64,000 bases of DNA from Phycisphaerales bacterium (GCA_020831775.1 JAFIFZ010000036.1:1-64000); one strand, 5' to 3'; positions 8,739-17,967 are shown, counted from the first letter of the stretch. The notes: generated by a model from the letters alone, not told the origin. Numbers and translations: made by a program.

Positions 8739-9727
8739 ACGGCGCTGTGCAGGAGATCATGGGCGAGCTGAAGGTGTTCGCCGGGCGCAACAGCGTGCAT
8801 CTGGCGGCTTCGGTGTGCGAGCACCTGGGCCGGCCCCTTGGCGACGCGAAGACCTTCGTATTCCCCGACGGGGAGCTGCTCGTCAAGCTCGACGAGGATG
8901 TGCGGGGGCGGGATTGCTTTGTGATCCTGTCGACGGCGCAGCCGGTCAACGACAACCTGGTCGAGCTCTTGATCTTCATCGACTGTCTGCGCCGTGCGTC
9001 GGCGCGGCGGGTGACGGTGGTGACGCCCTACTACGGGTACGGGCGTCAGGACCGCAAGGACGAGGGGCGCGTGCCGATCACGGCGAAGCTGGTGGCGAAC
9101 CTGATCACCGGGGCGCGGGCGGACCGCGTGCTGGCGATCGACCTTCACGCGGCGCAGATCCAGGGGTTCTTCGACATCCCGATGGACCACATCACCGCGA
9201 CGCCGATCTTCCTGGACTACTTCCGCGCGATGCGGGAGGAGCTGGGCGATCTGTGCCTTGTGAGCCCGGATGTGGGCAACATGAAGGTCGCCGAGAGGGT
9301 GGCGAACCTGCTCGACGGCGATCTGGCGATCATCAACAAGCGGCGCCTCAGCGGGTCGGAGGTGGCGACGGGCAAGCTCATCGGCACCGTCGAGGGCAAG
9401 ACCGTACTGATGTACGACGACATGATCTCGACCGCCGGTACGGTGGTCGAGGCGGCCAAGCTCGTGCGCGAGGCGGGGGCGGGGAAGGTGATCGTCGCCG
9501 CGACGCACGCGGTGCTCGCCGGGCCGGCGATCGAGCGGCTCTCGACGGCGCCGATCGACCGCATCGTCGTCTCCGACACGGTGCCCTTGGGCGACCGGGC
9601 CAAGCCCCTCAAAGACAAGCTCACGGTGCTGTCTTGCGGGAGGCTGCTTGGCGAGGCGATCAGGAACATCCACGAGAACAAGTCGGTCAGCGCGCTGTTT
9701 CGGAACAGCGCCGGGCCGAAGCGGTAA
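8735..9727 (+). CDS. prs: Ribose-phosphate pyrophosphokinase
   Basis: Makes PRPP from ribose-5-phosphate and ATP for nucleotide, histidine and tryptophan synthesis. At 330 aa it is slightly longer than the usual 310-320. Visible hallmarks are YYGYGRQDRK (ATP/ribose loop), DLHAAQIQGFF and the PRPP-binding loop MYDDMISTAGT near residue 226. The ATG overlaps the upstream stop (ATGA), implying translational coupling. An in-frame ATG at 8759 (MGELKVFAG) would give a more typical N-terminus. Confidence 0.95.
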   Translation: MNGAVQEIMGELKVFAGRNSVHLAASVCEHLGRPLGDAKTFVFPDGELLVKLDEDVRGRDCFVILSTAQPVNDNLVELLIFIDCLRRASARRVTVVTPYYGYGRQDRKDEGRVPITAKLVANLITGARADRVLAIDLHAAQIQGFFDIPMDHITATPIFLDYFRAMREELGDLCLVSPDVGNMKVAERVANLLDGDLAIINKRRLSGSEVATGKLIGTVEGKTVLMYDDMISTAGTVVEAAKLVREAGAGKVIVAATHAVLAGPAIERLSTAPIDRIVVSDTVPLGDRAKPLKDKLTVLSCGRLLGEAIRNIHENKSVSALFRNSAGPKR

Positions 9728-9783
9728 ACGGACAACCAACGAGCAAGAGAACGGGCGCAAGGCCCGCGAGAAGGAAGACAGCC

Positions 9784-10458
9784 ATGCATGAAGACGCACC
9801 GATCATCAGCGCCGAGCGGCGAGAGCGAGTGGGCACCAAGTACGCCAAGAGGCTCCGCGCCTCGGGGCGCCTCCCGGCGGTCGTGTACGGTCACAAGGAA
9901 GAGCCCGTGTCGATCTCGCTGGACCGCAAGGAGGCGGTGCGGATGCTGACCCGCGGCGAGCGGGTCTTCCGCCTCTCCCTCGACGGCGACGACAAGCAGT
10001 TTGTGCTGATCAAGGAGGTCCAGTTCGACCACCTCGGCACGGATGTGGTGCACGCGGACTTTGCGCGTGTGGACCTCGACGAGCGTGTCGAGGTTCGCGT
10101 GCCGATCAGCCTGATCGGCGAAGCGAAGGGCCTCAAGAGCGCCGGCGCGGTGCTCATGCACCCGATCACCGAGGTCGAGATCGAGTGCAGCCTGTTCAAC
10201 CTGCCCGACGAGATCGAGGTGGACATCAGTGACCTGGATGTCGGCGAGTCGATCACGGCGGGCGAGATCACGCTGCCCAAGCCGACGATGGTGCTTCTGA
10301 GCGACCCCGACACGGTGCTCGCGACGATCACCACCGTCGAGGAAGAGGCCCCCGACGAGGCGGCGACCGTCGACGCGGACGCCGAGCCGGAGGTCCTGAC
10401 TCGCAAGAAGGACACCGAAGAAGCGGGCGACAAGAAGCCCGAGAAGAAGGAAGGCTGA
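9784..10458 (+). CDS. rplY: 50S ribosomal protein L25 (CTC form)
   Basis: 5S-rRNA-binding protein of 224 aa with the long CTC architecture: an N-terminal L25 domain (GRLPAVVYG near 30) and a C-terminal beta domain to about 185. A charged tail rich in Glu, Asp and Lys follows. The ATG at 9784 has AGAAGGAAG about 6 nt upstream; the frame stays open far upstream through prs, but only this start fits the family. It lies between prs and pth, the common bacterial order. Confidence 0.95.
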   Translation: MHEDAPIISAERRERVGTKYAKRLRASGRLPAVVYGHKEEPVSISLDRKEAVRMLTRGERVFRLSLDGDDKQFVLIKEVQFDHLGTDVVHADFARVDLDERVEVRVPISLIGEAKGLKSAGAVLMHPITEVEIECSLFNLPDEIEVDISDLDVGESITAGEITLPKPTMVLLSDPDTVLATITTVEEEAPDEAATVDADAEPEVLTRKKDTEEAGDKKPEKKEG

Positions 10459-10520
10459 GCCCACGCGGCCCGGCGGGCGCACCCCGCCCGCCGGCGCTGC
10501 AAGCAAGCGGAACCTATGCG

Positions 10521-11195
10521 GTGAAGATCATCGTCGGACTGGGCAACCCCGGAAGGCAGTACGCCAACACGCGGCACAACGCCGGGTACATGGTCGTGGA
10601 CCGCCTCATCGAGCGCCACGCGCCGGGGGAGTCGGTGCGCCTCAAGCACCAGGCCGACACGGTCGAGGCCCGGATCGGCGGCGAGAAGACGCTGCTGATG
10701 AAGCCCGTCACCTACATGAACCGATCGGGCGTCAGCGTGCAGGACGCGGCCCGGTTCTACAAGATCGACCCCGCATCGGATCTGCTGATCGTGACCGACG
10801 ACCTCTCGCTCCCGGTCGGGACGATCCGCGTGCGGGCCTCGGGTTCCGACGGGGGGCACAACGGGCTGAAGGACATCACACGGGCCTTGGGGGGTGACGG
10901 CTACCCCAGGCTGCGCGTGGGGATCGACGCCAAGCCCCCGTTCATGGACCAGGCGGACTGGGTCCTCAGCCGCTTTGCCGACGAGGACGGGGCCAAGGTC
11001 GAGTCGGCGATCGCGCAGGCGGCCGACGCGGCCGAGTGCTTCATCGCCGAGGGCGCCGTCGGCGCCATGAACAAGTTCAATCGCAAGGTAAAAGAAAAGC
11101 CCGAGTCGGCCAAGGACTCCAAGGCGGACGCACGGGCGGATCGGGAGCCCGAGACAGAGCCCGGGGTCGACCCCGGCTGGCTCGGTGGGAACTGA
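10521..11195 (+). CDS. pth: Peptidyl-tRNA hydrolase
   Basis: Releases tRNA from stalled peptidyl-tRNA. The protein has 224 aa, with an extra charged tail beyond the usual length of about 190. Conserved are VGLGNPG (Asn9), NTRHNAGY with catalytic His19, KPVTYMN and SDGGHNGLK. The GTG at 10521 gives the standard N-terminus (MKIIVGLGNPG). No strong ribosome site precedes it, so coupling to rplY is possible. The tail from about residue 188 is low-complexity. Confidence 0.95.
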   Translation: MKIIVGLGNPGRQYANTRHNAGYMVVDRLIERHAPGESVRLKHQADTVEARIGGEKTLLMKPVTYMNRSGVSVQDAARFYKIDPASDLLIVTDDLSLPVGTIRVRASGSDGGHNGLKDITRALGGDGYPRLRVGIDAKPPFMDQADWVLSRFADEDGAKVESAIAQAADAAECFIAEGAVGAMNKFNRKVKEKPESAKDSKADARADREPETEPGVDPGWLGGN

Positions 11196-11252
11196 AACAG
11201 CAAGCAAAGCAGAGCAGCAAGCGGCGGCGCGAGCCGTCGGGAAGGAACGCAG

Positions 11253-11810
11253 ATGGCAGAATCAAGGATCAGCGCGTACGAGGCGATGTTCGTCGCCAGC
11301 CAGGCGGAGGCGGCGGACTTCTCCGGCCTCATCGACCACATCAACACACTGCTGGAGCGTGCGGGCGCCGAGCTCGTGGCGATGCAGAAGTGGGACGAGC
11401 GTCGTCTCGCCTTCGAGATCGACAAGCAGCGTCGGGCTGTGTTCATCCTGACCTACTTCCGCTCCCCCACCGAGAGCATCGCCCGCCTGGAGCGGGATGT
11501 GCGGATCTCCGAGCGTCTGCTCCGGGCCTTGATTGTCCGGGCCGACCACCTCACCGAGGAAGAGATGCTCGCCTTCGACGCCCGCGAGGAGCTCAAGACC
11601 GAGGCCAAGCTGCGCGCCGAGCGTGCGGCCAAGGAGGCCGAGGCCGAGCAGTCGAAGGTCCAGGTGCTCAGCGCCGAGGAGGCCGCCAAGGCCAAGGCCG
11701 AGCAGGAGGCCGCAGAGCAGGCCGAGCAGCCTGAGCAGGCCGAGCGGGCCGATGAGCAGAGCGATCAGGACGGGTCGGAAGAGGTCCAGGCGTCGGCAGA
11801 GAAGGCCTGA
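11253..11810 (+). CDS. rpsF: 30S ribosomal protein S6 with long acidic tail
   Basis: S6 fold in the first 105 residues (YEAMFVAS, KWDERRLAFEI, ERLLRALIVR), where it would pair with S18 on the platform. About 80 further residues rich in Ala, Glu, Gln and Lys form a probable coiled-coil or disordered tail, making 185 aa against roughly 100-135 in most bacteria. GGAAGG lies about 11 nt before the ATG. It heads rpsF-ssb-rplI; the usual rpsR partner is not in this run. Confidence 0.95.
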   Translation: MAESRISAYEAMFVASQAEAADFSGLIDHINTLLERAGAELVAMQKWDERRLAFEIDKQRRAVFILTYFRSPTESIARLERDVRISERLLRALIVRADHLTEEEMLAFDAREELKTEAKLRAERAAKEAEAEQSKVQVLSAEEAAKAKAEQEAAEQAEQPEQAERADEQSDQDGSEEVQASAEKA

Positions 11811-11846
11811 GGCCCTCGCAGCCCCTGACAACCGATAGGAGGTCGC

Positions 11847-12311
11847 ATGGCCGGGAACTACAACAAAGTGTTCCTGATGGGCAATCTGACGCGCGATGTC
11901 GAGCTGCGCCACACTTCGGGCAACCAGCCCGTGGCCAACCTGAGCATCGCGGTCAACCGCAGGTTCAAAACACAGTCGGGCGAGCAGCGCGACGAGACCA
12001 CATTCGTCGACTGCGAGGCGTGGGGTCGGACCGCCGAAGTAATGAGCCAGTACCTGTCCAAGGGCAGGCCTGTCTTTGTCGAGGGGCGACTGCGCCTCGA
12101 CCAGTGGCAGGACCAGCAGGGGCAGAACCGCTCGAAGCTGAAGGTGGTGATCGAGTCGTTCCAGTTCGTCGACAGCCGCGCCGAGTCCGGCGGGGGCTCG
12201 GGGGGCGGCTCAGGGGGGGCTGCGCCCTCGCGCCAGGGCGGCGGGCAGGACTACGGGGGCGGCTCGTACGAGTCCGGGCCTCAGGGGCCCGACGACGACA
12301 TCCCGTTCTGA
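11847..12311 (+). CDS. ssb: Single-stranded DNA-binding protein
   Basis: SSB of 154 aa with an OB fold over residues 1-108 (KVFLMGNLTRDVEL, VDCEAWG). A Gly/Ser/Gln-rich linker follows, and the acidic tip DDDIPF is the docking peptide for replication and repair partners. TAGGAGG lies 4-5 nt before the ATG, the clearest ribosome site in the operon. Placement right after rpsF fits shared transcription. Confidence 0.96.
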   Translation: MAGNYNKVFLMGNLTRDVELRHTSGNQPVANLSIAVNRRFKTQSGEQRDETTFVDCEAWGRTAEVMSQYLSKGRPVFVEGRLRLDQWQDQQGQNRSKLKVVIESFQFVDSRAESGGGSGGGSGGAAPSRQGGGQDYGGGSYESGPQGPDDDIPF

Positions 12312-12335
12312 CCGAGAGTGCTCCATGTGAGCCCT

Positions 12336-12358
12336 GCGGGAACGCCTAGAGTTCCCGC
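12336..12358 (+). promoter_or_regulatory. Hairpin in the ssb-rplI spacer
   Basis: Perfect 8-bp stem GCGGGAAC/GTTCCCGC with a 7-nt loop, 24 nt after the ssb stop. There is no T-run, so it is not a simple intrinsic terminator. It may protect the ssb mRNA end or tune read-through into rplI. Confidence 0.4.
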
Positions 12359-12433
12359 TCGCCGTGGTCCCGCGTGGGGCCTCGGCACAGCCGTTGGGGC
12401 GTCGGGCTTCTGTGCCCGCCGCTCCTGAACTTC

Positions 12434-12450
12434 GCCGGGATTTGCCCGGC
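12434..12450 (+). promoter_or_regulatory. Hairpin just upstream of the rplI ribosome site
   Basis: GCCGGG-ATTTG-CCCGGC ends 23 nt before the rplI ATG and about 10 nt before the AAAGGAAAG ribosome site. Its position would suit translational control, but no known ribosomal-protein leader is recognised. Confidence 0.35.
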
Positions 12451-12473
12451 AAGGACAGCGAAAGGAAAGCGAA

Positions 12474-13043
12474 ATGTCCAGATCCGTCCAACTGCTGCTC
12501 ACCGAGAATGTCGACAACCTCGGCATCGTGGGCGATGTCGTCAATGTGCGTTCGGGCTACGCCCGCAACTTCCTCCTCCCGCGCGGGCTCGCGACCGTCC
12601 CCAGCGACGATGTGATCGAGGCGCTGAAGGAGAAGCGGGCCAAGGCCGAGCGCGAGCTTGCCGCCCTGCGCTCCGAGCGCGAGAAGATGATCAAGAAGAT
12701 GGAGGGCGTCGAGGTCACCCTCAAGCGATCCTGCAACGACCAGGGCATCCTCTACGGCTCGGTCACCCAGCAGGACATCGCCGAGGCGATGACCGGCGCC
12801 GGCTACACAGTCAAACCCCGCGATGTTCGTCTGCCGCACACCATCAAGCGGGTCGACACCTACGAGGTCCACATCAAGCTCGACCAGGATCTCGAGACCG
12901 ACATCCGGCTGCATGTCGAGGCCGACCGTGTCATCGACGAGGACCGCGGCGAGGAAATGGATTTCGACAACGAGGGCAACCTGATCGAGAAGCCCCGTCG
13001 CAAGGCCCGCGAGGCGGCCGAGGGCGAGAAGTCCGGGGCCTGA
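12474..13043 (+). CDS. rplI: 50S ribosomal protein L9
   Basis: 23S-rRNA-binding protein of the L1-stalk base. The N-terminal domain has VQLLLTENVDNLGIVGD and GYARNFLLPRGLA; a long helix rich in Lys and Glu (about 50-80) leads to the C-terminal domain. At 189 aa it exceeds the usual 150 by a charged C-terminal extension. AAAGGAAAG precedes the ATG. It ends the rpsF-ssb-rplI run and is followed by a strong terminator. Confidence 0.95.
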   Translation: MSRSVQLLLTENVDNLGIVGDVVNVRSGYARNFLLPRGLATVPSDDVIEALKEKRAKAERELAALRSEREKMIKKMEGVEVTLKRSCNDQGILYGSVTQQDIAEAMTGAGYTVKPRDVRLPHTIKRVDTYEVHIKLDQDLETDIRLHVEADRVIDEDRGEEMDFDNEGNLIEKPRRKAREAAEGEKSGA

Positions 13044-13071
13044 AGCCCGCGGCTCGAATCTCACGCAATGA

Positions 13072-13106
13072 AAAAGGGCGGCCCGTTCGGGGCCGCCCTT
13101 TTCTTG
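13072..13106. terminator. Bidirectional intrinsic terminator
   Basis: Perfect 13-bp stem (arms 13072-13084 and 13090-13102) with a 5-nt loop. The arms begin with AAAA and end with TTTT, so each strand carries a T-run. It separates the plus-strand ribosomal operon from the convergent minus-strand CvpA-like gene and can stop both. Confidence 0.9.
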
Positions 13107-13130
13107 TGCGTTGTGCTCAGGCGGACGGGT

Positions 13131-14960
13131 TTACCAGCGGACACGGGCCTCGAAGCCGGGGTTGAACCGCAGGACCAATTTGTCGCCGATCGCCATCCCG
13201 ACAATGCGGGCGTTGACCGGGACCTCGAAAGCCAGGAAGGCCGCCTGCTGCGGCTGGTTCCGCGAGAGCTGGCCGACATCGGCCATGCCCGAGATCGGCC
13301 GGTCCTTGGTGAAGCGGAGGCGAACGGCGTTGCGTTCCTCCATGATGAAGCCGATGCAGTCGTAGGCGAAGCCGTTCTCGTCGACGAGGTAGATCGGCTG
13401 GTCGCGGGGGGCTTCCTCGATCTCGCGGAGGTCGTAGCGTGCGGTGAGGTTCTCGTTGTTGGTGCCCTGCTTGAGGGTGATCCAGACGAGCTGCGCGCCG
13501 GTGCTGACGCGGAACTGGTTGACCTGCAGGCTCCGCTCGGTGATCCGCTGCTTGATGCTGTCGGGATCGAAGAGCTGCTCGCCTCCGATGATGCGGCGGT
13601 CTTCGTCGGTGCGGATGCCGGAGGTGCGGCCGTCCATGAGCATGTAGCCCATGGGCAGGCGGTCGGCGATCAGGATGCCCGTGTCTCGGAGGGTCTCCTG
13701 GCGGACATCGCGGGTGACGGCCTGCGAATCGTCGAACTCGATGCGCCCGCCCTCGAAGATCGCGCCGGAGTTGATCGCCCGCTGGCGGTCCTCGGAGCTG
13801 CCGAAGCGGGACGGCTCGGATCGCCGGTCGACCGCCAGGCGGAGATTGCGGACGAACAGGCCCTGGGGGGTGTAGCCGGAGGGGATGATGAACTCGAAGC
13901 CCATCGCGGGGGGCGTGCCGGGGATGGAGGCGAAGACCTCGTCGCCGGCGAGGTAGCGGACGGCCTCGCGCGAGCCGGTGACATCGCCCATCTCGCCGGG
14001 CTCGCGGGTTTCGACCTCGGTGATGATGGCGACGGGGAAGAGCTCGAGCGAGTTCTCGCCGCGCGTGGCGACGAGGCGGACCTGCTCGGGCCGGATGGCG
14101 ACCTGTGTGCTGTTGCGCTCGTAGGCGCCGGCCTCGAAGCGGACGACGAAGCCGGCGACGAACGCGTCGGGGCGGAGGAGGCTCTCGCCGGTGCGGTCGG
14201 TGTACTGGCGGTCTGCGCGGTTGAACCGGTCCTTGAGCAGGTCGGCGGTGCGTGCGCCCTCGATGCGCCGTCCCTCGGGGTCGAGCCCGACGGTGTACCA
14301 GCTCAGCAGGCGGACATCGCCCGGGCGCATGGTGATGCGGCCGTCGCCGGTGTTGGCCGAGGTGCGCATCGTCGAGCCGACATCGGGCAGGTTGGGGTAC
14401 AGGCGGGCGAGCGAGCGGGACGGGTTCGGCTGGAGCACGGTCGTGCTCAGGCGCCCATAGAACCCGGCGACGATGTCGTCGACGGGGACCCAGAGCTTCG
14501 AATCGCTCTCGAGCGAGCGGGTCGCCTGGTTCCAGTTGACGCGCTTGTAGCCGAACATCGACTCGCCCATCCAGAGCGTGTTGGCGCCGATGACCAGCAG
14601 CCCGGCGGTGATCACGCCCGAGAGCGCCCCGCAGACCAGACCGCCGACGAAGTCGGAGGTCTTGTCGAGGATGATGTTCGCGGGCGCGATCTTGTCCATG
14701 CCGGTGCGGAGCAGCGCGAGGCTGATGCCGAAGACCAGCAGCAGCGAGAGGGCCCAGCCGGCGCTCTCGATCGGGGCGAGGAAGCCCGACCGGGGCGAGT
14801 TCTTCATGATGAGGTGTGCGACGGGCTCCCAGAAGGCCAGCGCGATCGCGCCGGCGACGACGACGCAGATCAGGTGCAGCAGCCCGCTGAAGAAGCCGCG
14901 CGTGCCCCATGTGTAGGCGAGGCCCGCGACGACGCCGATGGCGATGAGGTTCATGATCAT
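13131..14960 (-). CDS. CvpA-family membrane protein with large extracytoplasmic domain
   Basis: Protein of 609 aa. The first 130 residues carry about four membrane spans in the CvpA (colicin V production) pattern. The remaining 480 residues are a soluble region with many beta-rich segments and no recognised domain. CvpA proteins are linked to envelope homeostasis, but the large C-terminal part may define a different role. It is the last gene of a minus-strand set that runs PilT, GspE-like, CvpA-like, 22 nt after the GspE-like gene. A second ATG 2 codons later is equally possible. Confidence 0.75.
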   Translation of the reverse strand: MIMNLIAIGVVAGLAYTWGTRGFFSGLLHLICVVVAGAIALAFWEPVAHLIMKNSPRSGFLAPIESAGWALSLLLVFGISLALLRTGMDKIAPANIILDKTSDFVGGLVCGALSGVITAGLLVIGANTLWMGESMFGYKRVNWNQATRSLESDSKLWVPVDDIVAGFYGRLSTTVLQPNPSRSLARLYPNLPDVGSTMRTSANTGDGRITMRPGDVRLLSWYTVGLDPEGRRIEGARTADLLKDRFNRADRQYTDRTGESLLRPDAFVAGFVVRFEAGAYERNSTQVAIRPEQVRLVATRGENSLELFPVAIITEVETREPGEMGDVTGSREAVRYLAGDEVFASIPGTPPAMGFEFIIPSGYTPQGLFVRNLRLAVDRRSEPSRFGSSEDRQRAINSGAIFEGGRIEFDDSQAVTRDVRQETLRDTGILIADRLPMGYMLMDGRTSGIRTDEDRRIIGGEQLFDPDSIKQRITERSLQVNQFRVSTGAQLVWITLKQGTNNENLTARYDLREIEEAPRDQPIYLVDENGFAYDCIGFIMEERNAVRLRFTKDRPISGMADVGQLSRNQPQQAAFLAFEVPVNARIVGMAIGDKLVLRFNPGFEARVRW

Positions 14961-14982
14961 GGTGCGTTTCCTCGTCGGGGCG

Positions 14983-16740
14983 TTAGGAGACTTCGGCGGG
15001 CTTGGCCTGCTGACCGCCCTGGCGCGGGGGCTTGGCCGGCGTGTCGCTGGTGACGCGCACGACCTCCTCGATGCTGGTGATGCCGTCGACGGCCTTCCTG
15101 AGCGCCGCGGCCTGGAGAGTCGGGAGTTCCTGCTTGCGGAGCGCCGCGCGGAGGGCCTGGGCGTTGCCGGACTTGATCGCTTCGCGCTCGTCGTCGCCGA
15201 TGAGATAGACCTCGAAGACGCCCTCTTGGCCGATGTAGCCCGTGCCCCCGCAGGCGGGGCAGACTTCCGGCTTGTTCTTGATGAGCACCTGCCCGCCCTT
15301 GCGGTAGAGCTGCTGCACGCTCTCGGGCTTGAGCCCGAGCTTCTTGAGCATGTCGGGCGAGGGCTTGTAGGCCTGGCGGCAGTTCTCGCACAGGCGACGC
15401 ACGAGGCGTTGGGCGATCACGCCCTTCAGGCCGTCGGAGGCGAGTTCCGGATCGCCCACGGCCTTGACCCAGAGCTGAAGCGCCGTCAGCGCCCCGCCCG
15501 TCTTCAGCGAGACATAGCAGCGGGTGCGTTCGTGGTCGGCGCGGGCCATCATCTTGGCCGCCTCGGCGTCGATCTCCGCGAAGCCGACCACATCGGGGTC
15601 GCGTCGGAGGATCGAGCGGGCGGCGGTGGCGAAGTCCGGGCCGTCGGCGGTGGGGGAGAAGAGCGACTGCTTGACGCCCTCGATCGGGTCGTCGATCTCA
15701 AGCTCGAGCGTCTGGACATTGGATGTGTACGCGTCGTGCATGCGGAGCAAGGAGTACATCGTGGTGGTCCGCCCCGCGTCGGGCGGCGCCGCCAGCAGCA
15801 CCACGCCCTGGTTGACCGATACCAGATCCTTGACGACTTCGAGCTGAGGCTCGAGCAGGCCCAGCCGCTCCGCCGAGCGGCGGACCGCCTCGCGCGGGTT
15901 GAAGATCATGCTCAGGGTCATGCCCGCCTGGCCGCCCTGGGTCCGTGCGCGGGCGACGAAGTTGTCCTCTCCGTGCTCGATCTTGATGTCGCCGGTCTGA
16001 CGCTTGCGCCGGTCCTGGACATCCATGCCGCCCGCGGTCTTCCAGAAGTCGATGATGCGGACGGCGTCCTGCGCGGGGATCTGCTCGCCCCCCTCGCGCA
16101 CGCCGTCGATGAGCATCGAGAGGACATAGGGCTTGTCCTTGCCGCCGGGCATCAGGTCGATCTGCTGGGCTCTGGCCTCGCGGGCCTTGATGACCAACTG
16201 CTCTGCGGCGATGCGGACCGCCAGCTCGGGCGTTTCGGCGGCGGGGACGCCGACGCGGGACTTGTCGGGCTTGTAGATCCCCAGCTCGGCCTTTCCGGCG
16301 TTCTTATCCTTGCCGTCGTCCTTCTTCTCGAAGAGCTTCTTGAGGTCCAGACGGAGGCGGTGGGCCTCGGGGATGCGGGGGTCCTTGTTGGTCACCAGCG
16401 GGAAGACCGCGACATCGACCGCGAGCACCGCGAGGATGACCGCGAAGGAGATCAGGAACCCGCCGATCCCCCCGATCCCCGCTATCGCGGGGATCGCCAG
16501 CCCGAGGATCAGGGCGGCCAGCCCGATGCACAGGTGGCTGAAGTTCCATACCTCGCGCTTGAGGTGGAAGCGGGCCGCGTGCTTGTCGTAAACGCTGGAG
16601 ACCAGCCTCGCCCACCCGTAGAAGGGCAGGGCGAGGATCAGGGCCTTCCACCACGAGACAAGCACAGCGGCGTCCGCGGCGAGTACGAGCGCCTGGGCCA
16701 GCCCCGGCGTGCCGGCTGCGAACGATGCGGTTGTTTCCAC
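14983..16740 (-). CDS. Membrane-anchored GspE/PilB-type ATPase homologue with degenerate active site
   Basis: Protein of 585 aa related to type II secretion/type IV pilus extension ATPases. Residues 25-135 hold about four hydrophobic spans, unusual for this soluble family. The ATPase core has PPDAGRTTT where GPTGSGKTT is expected, so the P-loop Lys is Arg. Walker B reads DPDVVGFAEI, and the His-box region reads RCYVSLKTGG instead of GHLVLSTLHTN. The zinc motif (CENC, CPACGGTGY) near 465-515 is intact. GAGGAAGA precedes the GTG start. With pilT next door it probably belongs to a pilus or secretion machine, perhaps as a scaffold or regulator; this is inference. Confidence 0.8.
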   Translation of the reverse strand: METTASFAAGTPGLAQALVLAADAAVLVSWWKALILALPFYGWARLVSSVYDKHAARFHLKREVWNFSHLCIGLAALILGLAIPAIAGIGGIGGFLISFAVILAVLAVDVAVFPLVTNKDPRIPEAHRLRLDLKKLFEKKDDGKDKNAGKAELGIYKPDKSRVGVPAAETPELAVRIAAEQLVIKAREARAQQIDLMPGGKDKPYVLSMLIDGVREGGEQIPAQDAVRIIDFWKTAGGMDVQDRRKRQTGDIKIEHGEDNFVARARTQGGQAGMTLSMIFNPREAVRRSAERLGLLEPQLEVVKDLVSVNQGVVLLAAPPDAGRTTTMYSLLRMHDAYTSNVQTLELEIDDPIEGVKQSLFSPTADGPDFATAARSILRRDPDVVGFAEIDAEAAKMMARADHERTRCYVSLKTGGALTALQLWVKAVGDPELASDGLKGVIAQRLVRRLCENCRQAYKPSPDMLKKLGLKPESVQQLYRKGGQVLIKNKPEVCPACGGTGYIGQEGVFEVYLIGDDEREAIKSGNAQALRAALRKQELPTLQAAALRKAVDGITSIEEVVRVTSDTPAKPPRQGGQQAKPAEVS

Positions 16741-16812
16741 GGGACGGTCTTCCTCGGGGAGTGGGCGATGTCCTCTCGACGGACCGGACGGCGCGGACGC
16801 GCCGGACCGGGA

Positions 16813-17967
16813 TCAGCCGAGCTTCTTCAGCTTCATCTGCAGTTCGTCGACATTCGGGCTGGCCTCAAGCGCCGTCCGCATGTGAATGTATTCCTTCTCG
16901 ACCAGCTCCACAAGCGAGTCGTTGAAGTCGGTCATGCCCACCTGGCGGGCCTCGACAGCCTTGAGGTACTCGCGGAGCTCGGCCTCGCGACCCTCCATGA
17001 TGTGCTTCTGCACGACCGTGTTGTTGATCAGGATCTCGATCGCGGGGATGCGGTGGATGTTCTCGTGCAGCGTGGGCAAGAGCTTCTGGTACACGAACGC
17101 CCGCATCTGGTACGCGAGGATCTTCCGCACGCCCTCGATATCCTCGGCCGGGAACAGGCCGTAGATACGGCTGAAAGTCTGCGTCGTGCTCGATGCGTGG
17201 ATCGTCCCGTACACAAGGTGGCCCGTCTCGGAGGCCATCAGGGCGGCCTCGAAGGTCTCGGCGTCTCGCATCTCGCCGATCAGCACGATGTCGGGGTTTT
17301 CACGAACCAGGGCACGCAGCGCGATCTTGAAGTCCAGGCAGTCGATGCCGATCTCGCGCTGGTTCACCGTCGCGACTTTGTCCTCGAAGATGTACTCGAT
17401 CGGGTCCTCGATCGTCACGATGTGCACCGGCTTGCGGGCGTTGACATAGTCGAGCATCGACGCGATGGTCGTCGACTTGCCCGAGCCCGTCACGCCGCAG
17501 AGCAGCACCAGCCCTTGGGGCTGGAGGGCGATCTTGGACATGATCGCGGGCAGGTGCAGCCCCTCGAAGGGCAGGATGTTGCTGGTGATGTTTCTGGCGG
17601 CGATCGCCAGCTTGCCGCGGGCCTGGAACAGGTTCACGCGGAAGCGGTGCTTCTCGTCGTAGTCGTAGGCGAAGTCGACCGACCCGAACTTCCGCAGGTC
17701 CACGAACTGCTCTTCGCTCAGCACATGCTTGGCGATCTGCATGAAGTCGTCGTGGGTGACGGGGTCGGTGTTCAGCGGCTTGAGCGCGCCGCGGACACGC
17801 AGCTTGGGGGGCTGGCCGGTCTTGATGATGAGATCGGACGCCTCGTGGTCGATACACGACTTGAGGAACTTGCCAAGGCGTGTCTTGTTCGGGTCGTGCT
17901 TCGCATCGGGGTCCAGGGTCACATGGCCCACTGGGACCGGGGGGGTGGCTGGGTATTCGATCGACAT
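16813..17967 (-). CDS. pilT: Type IV pilus retraction ATPase PilT-like
   Basis: Cytoplasmic hexameric motor that pulls back type IV pili. The 384 aa include a canonical Walker A GVTGSGKSTT near 147, Asp box TIEDPIEYIF near 175, Walker B DIVLIGEMRD near 210 and His box TGHLVYGTIHA near 230. The ATG at 17967 is preferred over the TTG at 17973 because AGGAG lies 9 nt upstream. No pilin genes lie in this window. PilU or a twitching-unrelated PilT homologue cannot be excluded. Confidence 0.9.
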   Translation of the reverse strand: MSIEYPATPPVPVGHVTLDPDAKHDPNKTRLGKFLKSCIDHEASDLIIKTGQPPKLRVRGALKPLNTDPVTHDDFMQIAKHVLSEEQFVDLRKFGSVDFAYDYDEKHRFRVNLFQARGKLAIAARNITSNILPFEGLHLPAIMSKIALQPQGLVLLCGVTGSGKSTTIASMLDYVNARKPVHIVTIEDPIEYIFEDKVATVNQREIGIDCLDFKIALRALVRENPDIVLIGEMRDAETFEAALMASETGHLVYGTIHASSTTQTFSRIYGLFPAEDIEGVRKILAYQMRAFVYQKLLPTLHENIHRIPAIEILINNTVVQKHIMEGREAELREYLKAVEARQVGMTDFNDSLVELVEKEYIHMRTALEASPNVDELQMKLKKLG

